Assembly (NCBI GenBank): GCA_945903265.1
Contig: CAMDNQ010000011.1
Location: 53,195 to 117,194, forward strand
Direction of reading: 5' to 3'
Length of the DNA: 64,000 bases
Source: Candidatus Sulfopaludibacter sp. SbA3
GTDB taxonomy: Bacteria > Acidobacteriota > Vicinamibacteria > Vicinamibacterales > UBA2999
Of the stretch, positions 8,829 through 17,102 are shown piece by piece (within the stretch, counting starts at the first letter, position 1; each line of letters begins with the position of its first letter). Both the position numbers and the translations under genes were made by a program. Under the pieces are notes generated by a model, which was given only the letters and a program-made list of their open reading frames with translations, did not search any database and was not told the origin of the DNA.

Positions 8829-9686
8829 CTACTTCCCCAGCGCGCGCTCTTTCCAGTACCACCAGCTGCGCGGGTAGACGATCGGCTGGCCCGGACCGGA
8901 GGACTGGCCGCCGAGCGGACCGGCGTCCACTGATGTCAGCATGTTCACCGAACCGCCGAGTGCCATGGCCTGCGCCTGCACGCGCGCGTTGACGTCGAGG
9001 AAGATGGCGCGGCTGACGGCCTCCGGGATGCTCGGGCCGACGACGACGAAGCCGTGGCCGCGAAGCAGGGCGACTGGCCTGTCTCCGAGTGTCTGCGCCA
9101 GCGCGGTTCCGAGCTCGTTGGTGCTGACCAGCATGCCGGCCGACCCGGGCACCTTGCGGATCTCGAACATCGGCACGGTGCCGCTCACGGTGCCGCCAAG
9201 CATCCATGTCGCCATGTGGTAGACGGGCCGAAGCGGGATGTTGGAGACCGCAAACGCCAGGATCGACGGGGTGTGCGCGTGCACGACCGACATCACATCC
9301 GGCCTCGCCTTGTAGATCGCCGCGTGGATGAACCGCTCGGAGACGCCAACCGGCGGGGTCGCCGATACGGCTTTGCCCTCCAGGTCGTACTCCACGAGAT
9401 CCGCCCCTGTCTGCAGCGACGGCGCCAGATCCCGGCCCAGGAGAAACCGGTCCTGGCGCTCGGGATGCCTGACGCTGATGTGTCCGAGACCGTCGACGAT
9501 CGCTTCGTGCGTCAGAATCTGATTGGCGACGATCAAGTCGTCAACGATCTGCATGACCGTCGGGGGCGCCGGGCTCGCCGTTGTCTGGCTGGGGATGGCT
9601 TGTCCTGATATCGCGACCGGCATGGCGATCCATGCCGCCAGCGCTGCCGCCGCCATGCCTGTGATTGTTCCGCGTACACCCGCCAT
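8829..9686 (-). CDS. Exported class II aldolase/adducin-family protein
   Basis: About 285 residues. A hydrophobic N-terminal segment (TGMAAAALAAWIAM) ending near ISGQA predicts a signal peptide, unusual for a family that is normally cytosolic. The catalytic layout is intact: Glu in SERFIHAAIY, the metal ligands of VVHAHTP, and the third His in RGHG. It may cleave or decarboxylate a sugar-like substrate in the periplasm; substrate unknown. ATG 9686 is preferred over GTG 9689 because AAGGAGG then sits 5 bases upstream. Confidence 0.82.
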   Translation of the reverse strand: MAGVRGTITGMAAAALAAWIAMPVAISGQAIPSQTTASPAPPTVMQIVDDLIVANQILTHEAIVDGLGHISVRHPERQDRFLLGRDLAPSLQTGADLVEYDLEGKAVSATPPVGVSERFIHAAIYKARPDVMSVVHAHTPSILAFAVSNIPLRPVYHMATWMLGGTVSGTVPMFEIRKVPGSAGMLVSTNELGTALAQTLGDRPVALLRGHGFVVVGPSIPEAVSRAIFLDVNARVQAQAMALGGSVNMLTSVDAGPLGGQSSGPGQPIVYPRSWWYWKERALGK

Positions 9687-9733
9687 CACGACCTCCTTCG
9701 GAAGTATCGAGCGGGGGTGAGTCTATCGCGATT

Positions 9734-9795
9734 CGCGGGGCGGACCTGACAAGGTCCGCCCTACGGCAGATGGAGCGGGCCTGGCATGGTCCGCC
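9734..9795. repeat. Two adjacent GGACC-type palindromes
   Basis: A perfect 10-bp inverted repeat GGGCGGACCT/AGGTCCGCCC (9738-9747 and 9752-9761) is followed by a degraded copy at about 9776-9795. On the minus strand the first reads CCGTAGGGCGGACC, so it shares the GTAG lead of the other palindromes here. They fill the gap between the nucleoside hydrolase stop and the aldolase start and may limit read-through. Confidence 0.6.
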
Positions 9796-9810
9796 CCAGG
9801 CCCAGGGGGG

Positions 9811-10800
9811 CTAATTCGGGCGGACGGGCACGCCGAGCGTGCGTGTGAAGAGGTCGACGAATCGCCGCGAATTGGCATCGAGCGCGACTTCCGCGTTCGC
9901 CGGGCCCCTCGGGGCGATCACCGTGCGGCCTTCTTCCGGCGCCTCCTGGCGGACTTCAATGGAGACCCGCGTAAAGCGGAGCATCTCGTCGTCGGCGATG
10001 ACTGTCGCGGCAAGCGGATCCCACGCAAACAGCGTCCCCTGGTCAATCAGGTCGTCGACCGTGGCGAGGACCTGCGTGACCACGCGCGCCAGCGGCCGCT
10101 GGGAGGTCTGGAGCTGACGCTGCAACCCGCGATCGATCGCCACCTTCTGCGTGGCGTCGAGCGGCACGAGCCGGATGGATGCGCCCGACACGAACACGCG
10201 GCGCGCCGCCTCCGGATCGATATAGAAGTTCCACTCCGCGCTGGTGTTGTCGGCGACGCCGCCATCCTCCAGGTTGCCCGGCACCTTGATCGCCCCGCCC
10301 ATGATGACGAGGCGGTCGATCGTCTTCGCGGCCGCCGGATTGAGGCGGAACGCTTCGGCCAGGTTCGTGAGGCCGCCGAGCGCGAGGACCGTCACCGGAC
10401 GCGCCGCGTCGCCGAGTCGCGCCGCCAGGAATTCCGGCGCCGGCTGTGAGGCCGCCGTGCGACGCGTCTCGGGAAGTTCCACGCCAGGCAGTTCATCCGA
10501 CAGGCGGCGCCAGTCCTCCGGGAACGATCGGTTGCCGCTCAGCGGCGCCGTGCGGCCGATATGGACGGGTACGTCGGCGCGTCCCGCGAGCTCCAGCAGG
10601 CGGAGGATGTTCGCCGCCCCCGCCTCGGCGTGCGCGAGGCCCGTCGTGATCGTGACGGCTTCGACGCGGGTCCGCGCCGACGACAGGAGAAACGCGAGCG
10701 CCATGAAGTCGTCTGGCCCTGCGTCAGTATCGACAATCACCGAGATCGGCGCCTGGCGGGCGTCGGCGGGCGTGGTCATGACGGCCACCAGCAACAGCAC
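9811..10800 (-). CDS. Nucleoside hydrolase, N-terminus disrupted by frameshift
   Basis: Inosine-uridine-preferring nucleoside hydrolase fold, with the Ca-binding DTDAGPDD near the N-terminus and the later ligand region (WNFYIDPEA) intact, so the enzyme core looks functional. The open frame begins at an internal GTG (10800). The natural start is ATG 10859, which overlaps the stop of the DUF1330 gene as ATGA, but a 14-bp tandem duplication at 10787-10814 shifts that frame into a TGA (10775-10773). Removing one copy restores a signal peptide beginning MSTRRAATSVLLVAGVLLL. As sequenced, translation from ATG 10859 gives only 27 residues. Confidence 0.8.
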   Translation of the reverse strand: MLLLVAVMTTPADARQAPISVIVDTDAGPDDFMALAFLLSSARTRVEAVTITTGLAHAEAGAANILRLLELAGRADVPVHIGRTAPLSGNRSFPEDWRRLSDELPGVELPETRRTAASQPAPEFLAARLGDAARPVTVLALGGLTNLAEAFRLNPAAAKTIDRLVIMGGAIKVPGNLEDGGVADNTSAEWNFYIDPEAARRVFVSGASIRLVPLDATQKVAIDRGLQRQLQTSQRPLARVVTQVLATVDDLIDQGTLFAWDPLAATVIADDEMLRFTRVSIEVRQEAPEEGRTVIAPRGPANAEVALDANSRRFVDLFTRTLGVPVRPN

Positions 10801-10814
10801 ACCAGCAACAGCAC
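10787..10814. repeat. Perfect 14-bp tandem duplication causing a frameshift
   Basis: ACCAGCAACAGCAC occurs at 10787-10800 and again at 10801-10814, followed by a partial third start (ACC). Fourteen is not a multiple of three, so the second copy throws the signal-peptide frame of the nucleoside hydrolase out by two bases. Confidence 0.95.
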
Positions 10815-10855
10815 ACCGGCGACGAGCAGGACCGACGTCGCAGCACGGCGTGTGC

Positions 10856-11143
10856 TCATACGCCCTCGACCGCGATCAGCCGCGCGCGCGCGGCCCGCTG
10901 CCGCAGCGCAATCAGCGGACGGTAGGCCGGGGAGGCGTACCACGCCTTGAGACGCGCCATGTCGGGGAACTCGATGATCACCAGGCGCGCGGGATTCCAG
11001 TCGCCTTCGAGAACCTCGGTGGCGCCACCGCGCACGACATATCGCGCACCGAACGGCTCCAGAGAGGCCGGGAGTGCTTTCTTGTATTGCTCGTAGGCGC
11101 CGGCATCGAGCACCTCGACGTCGGCAATCAGGTACGCCGCCAT
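10856..11143 (-). CDS. DUF1330 domain protein
   Basis: A 95-residue ferredoxin-like-fold protein matching DUF1330: MAAYLIADVEV start, YEQYKKALPASLEPFGARYVVRGG, and the VIIEFPDMARLKAWYASPAY core. Function unknown; the fold resembles small dimeric alpha/beta-barrel proteins. It lies 6 bases after the cupin-like gene, and its TGA overlaps ATG 10859 of the nucleoside hydrolase. Confidence 0.88.
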   Translation of the reverse strand: MAAYLIADVEVLDAGAYEQYKKALPASLEPFGARYVVRGGATEVLEGDWNPARLVIIEFPDMARLKAWYASPAYRPLIALRQRAARARLIAVEGV

Positions 11144-11149
11144 GCCGCC

Positions 11150-11659
11150 CTAGCGGGGAATCACCGCGGTTTCGGCGAGCCCGATGTCGAAGGCGATCCG
11201 ATCCTTCCCCGGGACGGCGCGCGAGATGTGACCTTTACCGGTGGTGTCCTCGGCAAGGAGGATGCTGCCGGGACCGAGCCGGATCTTCCGTCCGTCTTCG
11301 AGCTCGATCTCGCTCTCGCCCGCCAGCGTCACGACCATCTGACGGCGCGACGCGGGATGGAAGTCGAGGAAATAGTCCGGGGTCGTGCGCCTCACCTGCA
11401 GCGTGGTCAGCGGAATCGCGGCCGCGACATCACTGCCCTTGTCGCGCGGCTTCAGCGGCAGGTCGAACTCCTCGACGCGTGTCTTGCCGTCCGGACCTGT
11501 GTAGATTCGCGTCACCTTGACGGGGGTCTTGCCCTGCGCCTGCACTTCCGCGCCGGTCATCCATCGGGCGCCCGTGACAACCCCGAGGGTCGGAATCCAC
11601 CCCAGCATCAACAGGCCGCACAGCGTTTTCCAAAGGGCTTTCCACAGCAGCTTCTTCAT
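11150..11659 (-). CDS. Exported cupin-like protein
   Basis: 169 residues from ATG 11659 (MKKLLWKALWKTLCGLL), which has GAGG just upstream; the longer frame has no support. The N-terminus is a hydrophobic export or membrane segment. The C-terminal half has a double-stranded beta-helix look (FHPASRRQMVVTLAGESEIELEDG, then LGPGSILLAEDTTGKGH), as in cupins that gauge or hold a ligand. Metal ligands are incomplete by eye. Four bases separate it from the upstream MOSC stop. Confidence 0.72.
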   Translation of the reverse strand: MKKLLWKALWKTLCGLLMLGWIPTLGVVTGARWMTGAEVQAQGKTPVKVTRIYTGPDGKTRVEEFDLPLKPRDKGSDVAAAIPLTTLQVRRTTPDYFLDFHPASRRQMVVTLAGESEIELEDGRKIRLGPGSILLAEDTTGKGHISRAVPGKDRIAFDIGLAETAVIPR

Positions 11660-11663
11660 GACC

Positions 11664-12218
11664 TCAGTCCTTTCCTGACACCTTGCGCACCGCATCTCCG
11701 ACGCGAACGGATCCGGGCTGCACCACCCTGGCATTGATGCCGCGGAGGTTGAGGGCCCGCCCCGTCGGCGAATTAACGAACGTCATCGCATCGAGCCCGA
11801 AACGCGACACGAATTTCCGGCAGCCGGTGTGCGGCACGTCCGTCACTTCGATCACGGCGGATCCGAGCGCCAGCCGCGTCCCGGCGGGCACATTCACCAC
11901 GCTCAGGTCGAGATCGACGTACACCTGATCGCCCGCGAGCGGCCAGCGATCCGGATCGCCGGCGACGAGCTCGGTGACACGCGCGTTCATGAGCGTGAGC
12001 TGCGTGTCCGCATCCGCGCCGCGGCGGCGGCTCCAGCTGTCGCCCACCAACCCCGCCTTCGGGTCGAGCTCCGCCTCCTGAACGACTTCACGATCGTTGG
12101 GCGCAGGCCTGCGCACGATCAATCGCACGACGCCGGCGTCGGAGGGCGACTGCCGGATGCGGCCGAGGCCGGCTTCGAGCTCTGCGGTCGTCAGATGCTC
12201 CATCGCGTTCGGCGTCAT
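11664..12218 (-). CDS. MOSC domain protein
   Basis: A 184-residue protein with the MOSC (molybdenum cofactor sulfurase C-terminal-like) layout: GDSWSRR, LTLMNARV, the essential-type cysteine in HTGCRKF (the likely sulfur-carrying position), and C-terminal GINARVVQPGSVRVGD. MOSC proteins handle sulfur or molybdenum cofactor or detoxify N-hydroxylated bases. The start ATG 12218 overlaps the DUF1801 stop (ATGA). Confidence 0.85.
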   Translation of the reverse strand: MTPNAMEHLTTAELEAGLGRIRQSPSDAGVVRLIVRRPAPNDREVVQEAELDPKAGLVGDSWSRRRGADADTQLTLMNARVTELVAGDPDRWPLAGDQVYVDLDLSVVNVPAGTRLALGSAVIEVTDVPHTGCRKFVSRFGLDAMTFVNSPTGRALNLRGINARVVQPGSVRVGDAVRKVSGKD

Positions 12219-12610
12219 GCGGACTTCGCCTTCACTTCCGCCGCGCGCGCCTTCACGAGCCGCTTCAGCAGCGCCACCGGCAACGACGCGTCGAGTGGAA
12301 ACTGCACGGTGCCCTTGGAGGTCTTCAATCCGGCGAGCGCCGTCGCATGCGTCCGCCTGATGGCGTCGGTGATCGGGAAGAGGCTTGTGTGATGCGTGAA
12401 CGCGGCATAGTAGACAAAGGGCCGGCCGTTCAGCGTGAACGCGGGAATGCCGTACGCGAAGGCCTCTTCCGCCGCCGGTGCCACGGCACGGATGGCAGTC
12501 CGCATTTCCTTCAACCGTTTTCTCGACGCGGGAGGGAGCGCTGCGAGATAGGCACGTACCCGTTCTGACGGCCGGGCTGCAATCTTCACTCCTGTACCCG
12601 ACGGGCTCAT
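12215..12610 (-). CDS. DUF1801 family protein (YdhG-like)
   Basis: 131 residues. Matches DUF1801 by AYLAALPPASRKRLKEMRTAIRAVAP, the EEAFAYGIPAFTLNGRPFVYYAAF core and KGTVQFPLDASLP. Many relatives are annotated as iron-chaperone-like, but the family role is poorly established. First of a four-gene coupled set (DUF1801-MOSC-cupin-DUF1330). No Shine-Dalgarno is visible. Confidence 0.85.
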   Translation of the reverse strand: MSPSGTGVKIAARPSERVRAYLAALPPASRKRLKEMRTAIRAVAPAAEEAFAYGIPAFTLNGRPFVYYAAFTHHTSLFPITDAIRRTHATALAGLKTSKGTVQFPLDASLPVALLKRLVKARAAEVKAKSA

Positions 12611-12661
12611 TCTTCGATCTTTGATCAGATCACGACCGGCGGCCGTTTACGTTTTGCGTGC

Positions 12662-14026
12662 TCAATTTCGAATTGCGGCGAGTGCGTCCTGTCGAAGGAC
12701 GTGGCCGCCGTACCGGCCCGTCCAGATACTCCCGGCCAGCGCGAGCAGTCCGCACCCGACCATCAAGGCGGCGGGGGCGGTCACGCTTGCCATGTCGCGA
12801 ATCATGGCTGTCGCTACGAGCGGCGCGGTCCCGCTGAAGAGCGTGAAGCTGATATTGAAGACGAGCGACACGCCCGTAAATCGGATACGCGTCGGAAACA
12901 GGTCGGTTAAAAGCGCGGCGAAGGAGCCATTCGTCAGTCCCGCCACCAGCCCGGCCGCAGTGAGCAGCAGCGTCAGGTTGACGGCACGCGTCTCGAGCGC
13001 GGCATAGAACGGATACGCGAACAGCACGAGCAGCGCGACACCGCACCGCAGCAGATGGCGCGGCGGAATCCGCGTGCCGAGCCATCCTGTGAGGAGAATC
13101 CCGACGGCCGACGCCATGACGCCGATCGTCTGCGCATAGACCGCCTGCCGCGGATCGTACTGGAGCACGCCTGAGAGATAGGCGGGCAGGTGCGAGAAGA
13201 ACAGCCCGTTGAAGCAGGCGGTGCCCGCAAGAAGTGCGCACCCGACGAGAACCGGCGCCGTGAATGTCCGAAACACTTCCTGCAGCGGGGCACGCGAGGC
13301 CAGGCCGCGCAGCCTCGCGAACTCGGGCGATTCCTCGAGGGAGCGGCGCAGGATGAAGCTGAGGATGCCGCCGAGCCCGCCCAGCACGAAGGCAATGCGC
13401 CACGCGAGGACCGGAACAGATTCGGGCGGCAGCAGCGTTCGGAGCGACAGGCTCACCCCCGTGGCGACCGCCACGCCCATCGTCACGCAGGCGAAGACCA
13501 CGCCGCAGACGAACGGCGCCTGGCGCGGAACTGTCTCGACCACGTACGTGAGCGCGCCCGGCAACTCGCCGCCCAGGCAGAACCCCTGGACCAGCCGGAG
13601 CGCCACCATCAGCACGCAGGCCGCGACGCCCCACTGCGCGTACGGCGGCACGAGGCCCATGCCCAGCGTCGCGCCGGACATCACGAACACCGACCAGAGA
13701 AACACGCGACGGCGTCCATATCGGTCGCCGTAGTGACTGAGGACGATCCCGCCGAGCGGCCGCGCGAGATAACCCGCGGCGAACGCGCCAAAGGAGGCCA
13801 TCAGCGAGACGAGCGGCGAACTGCTGGGGAAAATCGCGGACGCGATGTCGCGCGCGAAGATGCCGAAGATGACGAAGTCGTAGAACTCGAGGGTGCCGCC
13901 GAGGCTGGCGAGCAGCACGATGCGCCAGCCCGCCGCCGTGATGCCGGCGGCGGTATCGGATGACGAGACCTGCGCCGCGTGCAGAGGATTACCGCGCCGA
14001 CGCGGTGGAAGGCGCCGTGCCGCCAA
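12662..14026 (-). CDS. MFS transporter, metabolite:H+ symporter (MHS)-like
   Basis: About 12 membrane segments in 454 residues, with the MHS-family GGTLEFYDFVIFG in TM1 and the loop 2-3 motif GDRYGRRRVF. MHS members take up organic acids such as citrate, ketoglutarate or shikimate, which fits the tartrate-dehydratase genes upstream on the same strand. The start is uncertain: TTG 14026 overlaps the amidohydrolase end by 38 bases, while CTG 13984 would begin 5 bases past its stop; neither has a Shine-Dalgarno. Confidence 0.85.
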   Translation of the reverse strand: MAARRLPPRRRGNPLHAAQVSSSDTAAGITAAGWRIVLLASLGGTLEFYDFVIFGIFARDIASAIFPSSSPLVSLMASFGAFAAGYLARPLGGIVLSHYGDRYGRRRVFLWSVFVMSGATLGMGLVPPYAQWGVAACVLMVALRLVQGFCLGGELPGALTYVVETVPRQAPFVCGVVFACVTMGVAVATGVSLSLRTLLPPESVPVLAWRIAFVLGGLGGILSFILRRSLEESPEFARLRGLASRAPLQEVFRTFTAPVLVGCALLAGTACFNGLFFSHLPAYLSGVLQYDPRQAVYAQTIGVMASAVGILLTGWLGTRIPPRHLLRCGVALLVLFAYPFYAALETRAVNLTLLLTAAGLVAGLTNGSFAALLTDLFPTRIRFTGVSLVFNISFTLFSGTAPLVATAMIRDMASVTAPAALMVGCGLLALAGSIWTGRYGGHVLRQDALAAIRN

Positions 14027-15320
14027 GACGCCGGCCGCCGATCCAGACGGAATTGATCTTCCGGGTATTCAGGATGTCCTGCAGCGGATTCGCGTCGAGC
14101 ACGACCAGGTCCGCCGCCTTACCGGCCGCGATCGTCCCGACGTGATCGAGCTTCGACACCGTCGCCGCAGCGCCGGTGGCTGCGACGATCACCTGCATCG
14201 GCGACATGCCCGCCTTGGCCATCATCTCGATCTCGACTTGTTCGAAATAACCCTGCCACCGGCCCTCGTCGGTACCGCTGTCGGTGCCCATCGCGATCGT
14301 CACGCCGCCGTCGGCGAGCAGCTTCAGGTTGCGCGTGCCCTGCGCGAGCGCCTTGCGAATGACGTCGGTCTGCGGATCCTTGCGAATGCCGTCCTGGAAC
14401 TCCGGCTTCCTGATCATCTCCACCTGCTCGCCATACACGGGCATGCCGCGCAGGAAGAACGGATCCTTGAAGAACGCCGGCGTCTGGTCGTAGACGATGA
14501 GGGAGAGATCGCGCGTGAGCGTCGGAATGTAGCCGACGTTCCGGCGCTTCATCTCCGCGATGAACGACGCGGGCACGTCCTGGTCGCGCACGCTGTGGGC
14601 GATGACGTCGACGCCATGGCCCAGCATCATCTCGGCTTCCTTCAGGAAGAAGATGTGCGCGTTCGCGCGGAGGCCCCGCTTGTGCGCCTCGTCCACGAGC
14701 GCGCCGTAGAACTCCGGCGGCATGGTGTTGGCGACGTGCGTCTTGATGCGATCCACCTTCTGATCCGCGTAGCGGCCGACCGTCGCGCGGACTTCCGGCT
14801 CCGTCTTCAGGCCGCGAATGCTGGCGCCGGAGGTATAGACGCGCGCGCGGTCGAGGGCGCCGCGGTCCTGCTCGTCGCGAAGCGCGATCAGCGCGTTCGT
14901 TTCCTCGTTGGACGTCTGCCCCAGGCTCACGACGGTCGTGATGCCGTACGCGGCGTACATCCGAAGCCGGCGTACCAGATCGTCGCGCATAGGCATCGCC
15001 TTGGTCTGGTGCTGCACGTGGCCGTGCGCGTTGACTATCCCCGGCATCACCGTCTTGCCGGCGAGATCGATTCGGGTGGCTCCGGCCGGAATCTGGACGG
15101 CGGAGGCTGCGCCTGCGGCGGCGATGCGGCCGTTGGCCATGACGATGGTCCCCTGCTCGATCGGCGCGCGGCCGGTGCCGTCGATGATGCGAACGCCCGT
15201 CAGCGCCGTCACCGCGCCGCCCGCGGCGGGCGCCTGTGCGGCAGGCCGCTGGAGTGCGGCGGCGAAGATGACGAGCAGAATCCCAAGGGCGACGGCGACG
15301 CGCGTCAAGATGCGGGACAT
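13989..15320 (-). CDS. Exported amidohydrolase (metal-dependent, imidazolonepropionase-like)
   Basis: 443 residues with signal peptide (MSRILTRVAVALGILLVIFAAAL, cleavage near AAQA). Amidohydrolase TIM barrel with metal-site motifs NAHGH, a Lys in IKTH, His in ANAH and IAHS, and the catalytic Asp in MGTDSGT. The C-terminal GTIAAGKAADLVVLDANPL strand is the typical composite beta-sandwich. Close paralog at 19670-21007. A TATAGT -10-like box lies near 15344-15349 and AAGGAG is well placed before the ATG. Substrate unknown. Confidence 0.88.
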   Translation of the reverse strand: MSRILTRVAVALGILLVIFAAALQRPAAQAPAAGGAVTALTGVRIIDGTGRAPIEQGTIVMANGRIAAAGAASAVQIPAGATRIDLAGKTVMPGIVNAHGHVQHQTKAMPMRDDLVRRLRMYAAYGITTVVSLGQTSNEETNALIALRDEQDRGALDRARVYTSGASIRGLKTEPEVRATVGRYADQKVDRIKTHVANTMPPEFYGALVDEAHKRGLRANAHIFFLKEAEMMLGHGVDVIAHSVRDQDVPASFIAEMKRRNVGYIPTLTRDLSLIVYDQTPAFFKDPFFLRGMPVYGEQVEMIRKPEFQDGIRKDPQTDVIRKALAQGTRNLKLLADGGVTIAMGTDSGTDEGRWQGYFEQVEIEMMAKAGMSPMQVIVAATGAAATVSKLDHVGTIAAGKAADLVVLDANPLQDILNTRKINSVWIGGRRLGGTAPSTASAR

Positions 15321-15351
15321 GGCGTTCTCCTTCTTTCGCGAAACTATAGCC

Positions 15352-16068
15352 CTATTCGCCGCGGCGCTGCAGCAGCTCGATCTTCACGCCCCACGGGTCT
15401 TCGGCAAAGGACATCAGCACGGGAGAAAACGCGCCTGGGGGCCCCGGCTGGGGTTCGGTCGTAAACGTGATGCCCTGCTGCCGGAACTCTGCGGCTCTGG
15501 TCATCAGATCGGGCATCCGCCAGCCGATATGGTCGATCGTGTGGCCGCGGCTCGGCTGTGCCGGTCCCTTGTCGAGGAACACCCACACGTTCCCGTACTT
15601 GATGCCGTCCAGCTTTCCTTTGAGGCTCGCCTGCTCGCCGCCAAAGCGCTCCAGATACCAGCGCCGGGTCTCGTCCGGATCCGGCACCCGCAGATGCACA
15701 TGATGAAACGCGGGGGAACCGGGTTCTTCCACCAGCTGGATGGTCGCACCCCACGGGTCGGCGATGTAGGCGAAACGGCCAAGTCCGGCGGCGGCGGTGA
15801 CCGGCGTCGTCACTGTCACGCCGTCCGCCTCGAGCGACGCCGCTTTTGCGGCGACGTCGGGATACGACAGCGCGATGTGATCGATGGCCGATCCGCGGCT
15901 CGGTGCCGGCGTCGCGTTCTTCAGGAAGATGGCGCGCGTCTTCCCGAACCAGATGCGATCCGTGTTGTCGCCTGGCGTCGCGCCCAGGTGCTGCACGTAC
16001 CAGCGCGCGGCGGCCTCGGGATCGGGCACGCCAAGGTGAACCTGGTCGAAGATGAGTGTTTCGGTCAT
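15352..16068 (-). CDS. Two-domain VOC (glyoxalase/dioxygenase-fold) protein
   Basis: 238 residues with two VOC modules: residues 1-115 (QVHLGVPDPEAAARWY through DPWGATIQLVEEP) and 120-238 (HHVHLRVPDPDETRRWY through DPWGVKIELLQRR). Each carries His and Glu in metal-ligand-like positions. The start ATG 16068 is fixed by its ATGA overlap with the Ldh-family stop. Likely a lyase, isomerase or dioxygenase acting on a product of the tartrate genes; not assignable further. It lacks the signal peptide of the VOC protein at 28879. Confidence 0.82.
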   Translation of the reverse strand: MTETLIFDQVHLGVPDPEAAARWYVQHLGATPGDNTDRIWFGKTRAIFLKNATPAPSRGSAIDHIALSYPDVAAKAASLEADGVTVTTPVTAAAGLGRFAYIADPWGATIQLVEEPGSPAFHHVHLRVPDPDETRRWYLERFGGEQASLKGKLDGIKYGNVWVFLDKGPAQPSRGHTIDHIGWRMPDLMTRAAEFRQQGITFTTEPQPGPPGAFSPVLMSFAEDPWGVKIELLQRRGE

Positions 16069-17102
16069 CGGGGTAACGCCACTCCAAATTTGTCCGCGAA
16101 CGGTTTCAAGGCGTCGATGATACCGGGGTACATCTCGACGCCTCCAGCCAGCGCGGCGCGCCGCCGCGCCATGGCGTTCTCTCCGGGCACGCGGACGCGC
16201 TCGACGCCGGGACGCGGCGCGTTGTCGCGGCAGGCCTGCGCCAGCCACCCGGTCTGCCGCACGAATGCCTCGCGGCCGCCGAACGCGGCGGGGTCCATCA
16301 CCTGGACGAACGCGCAGGCGCCCCATCCCTTGGGATCGTCCGCGCGGCCGAATCCCGCGAGTCCCTGCGTGAGCGCTTCGGCGATGAGCGCCCAGCCGTA
16401 GCCCTTGTGACCGTGATCGAGGCCGCCGGCGGGCAGGATCGACCCGCCAGCCGTGAGTGCGGCAGGGTCGTCGGTTGGCATGCCCGCCGCATCGAGGACC
16501 CACTGTCCGGGGAACTTCCGCTTCTCGCGCACCATCCGTGCGCCCATGTTGTTGGTCGTGATCGAGGCGCTGGTGTCGACCAGGATCGGATCGCCCTCGG
16601 TCGGAATGCCCATCGCCACCGGATTCGGCGTGAACAGCGGCTGCCGTCCCCCGAACGGCGCGACCGTCCGCTGTGATGGATCCGTGCTCGACACAATCGC
16701 GAGGTACCCCTTGTCGGTCGCGCGCGGCAGGTACGCCGCAAGGCAGCCGATGTGGTGGCTGTTGCCGATCGCGACCGTCACGGTGCCGTACTGCCCCGCG
16801 CGCTCGACCGCGAGATCCATCGCATTCGAGACCAGCCAGACGCCGGGCAGCCGCTGGCCGTCCCAGGACACACAGGCCCCGCGGTCCGACACCACCTTCG
16901 GATCGCCGCTCTTCGCCATCGACCCGCTCTCGATTTCCTGCAGGTAGCGCGGCGCGAGCGCCAGGCCGTGCGTGGTGTGCCCCATGATGTCGGCGTCGAC
17001 GAGAACCGTCGCGCTCACCTCCGGCTTGTTGCCGTCGAGCCCCGCGGCGCGGAAGAGGGCCGTGCCGAAGGCGCGCAGGTCGCTGGCAGCGTACGTACTC
17101 AT
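16065..17102 (-). CDS. Ldh-family (malate/L-lactate/ureidoglycolate) NAD(P)-dependent dehydrogenase
   Basis: 345 residues of the YlbC/ComC-type malate/lactate dehydrogenase family, structurally distinct from Rossmann malate dehydrogenases. Diagnostic stretches are DADIMGHTTHG, GNSHHIGCLAAY with the catalytic His pair, GGRQPLFTPNPVAMG and GLDHGHKGYGW. It overlaps tarD by ATGA and is coupled to the VOC gene, so it probably acts on oxaloacetate or a related 2-oxoacid made by tartrate dehydration. Confidence 0.87.
   Translation of the reverse strand: MSTYAASDLRAFGTALFRAAGLDGNKPEVSATVLVDADIMGHTTHGLALAPRYLQEIESGSMAKSGDPKVVSDRGACVSWDGQRLPGVWLVSNAMDLAVERAGQYGTVTVAIGNSHHIGCLAAYLPRATDKGYLAIVSSTDPSQRTVAPFGGRQPLFTPNPVAMGIPTEGDPILVDTSASITTNNMGARMVREKRKFPGQWVLDAAGMPTDDPAALTAGGSILPAGGLDHGHKGYGWALIAEALTQGLAGFGRADDPKGWGACAFVQVMDPAAFGGREAFVRQTGWLAQACRDNAPRPGVERVRVPGENAMARRRAALAGGVEMYPGIIDALKPFADKFGVALPR

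Noticed and set aside
13893..15464. A 523-codon plus-strand frame across the amidohydrolase
   Set aside because: Shadow of the minus-strand amidohydrolase; composition is dominated by Arg, Asp and His.
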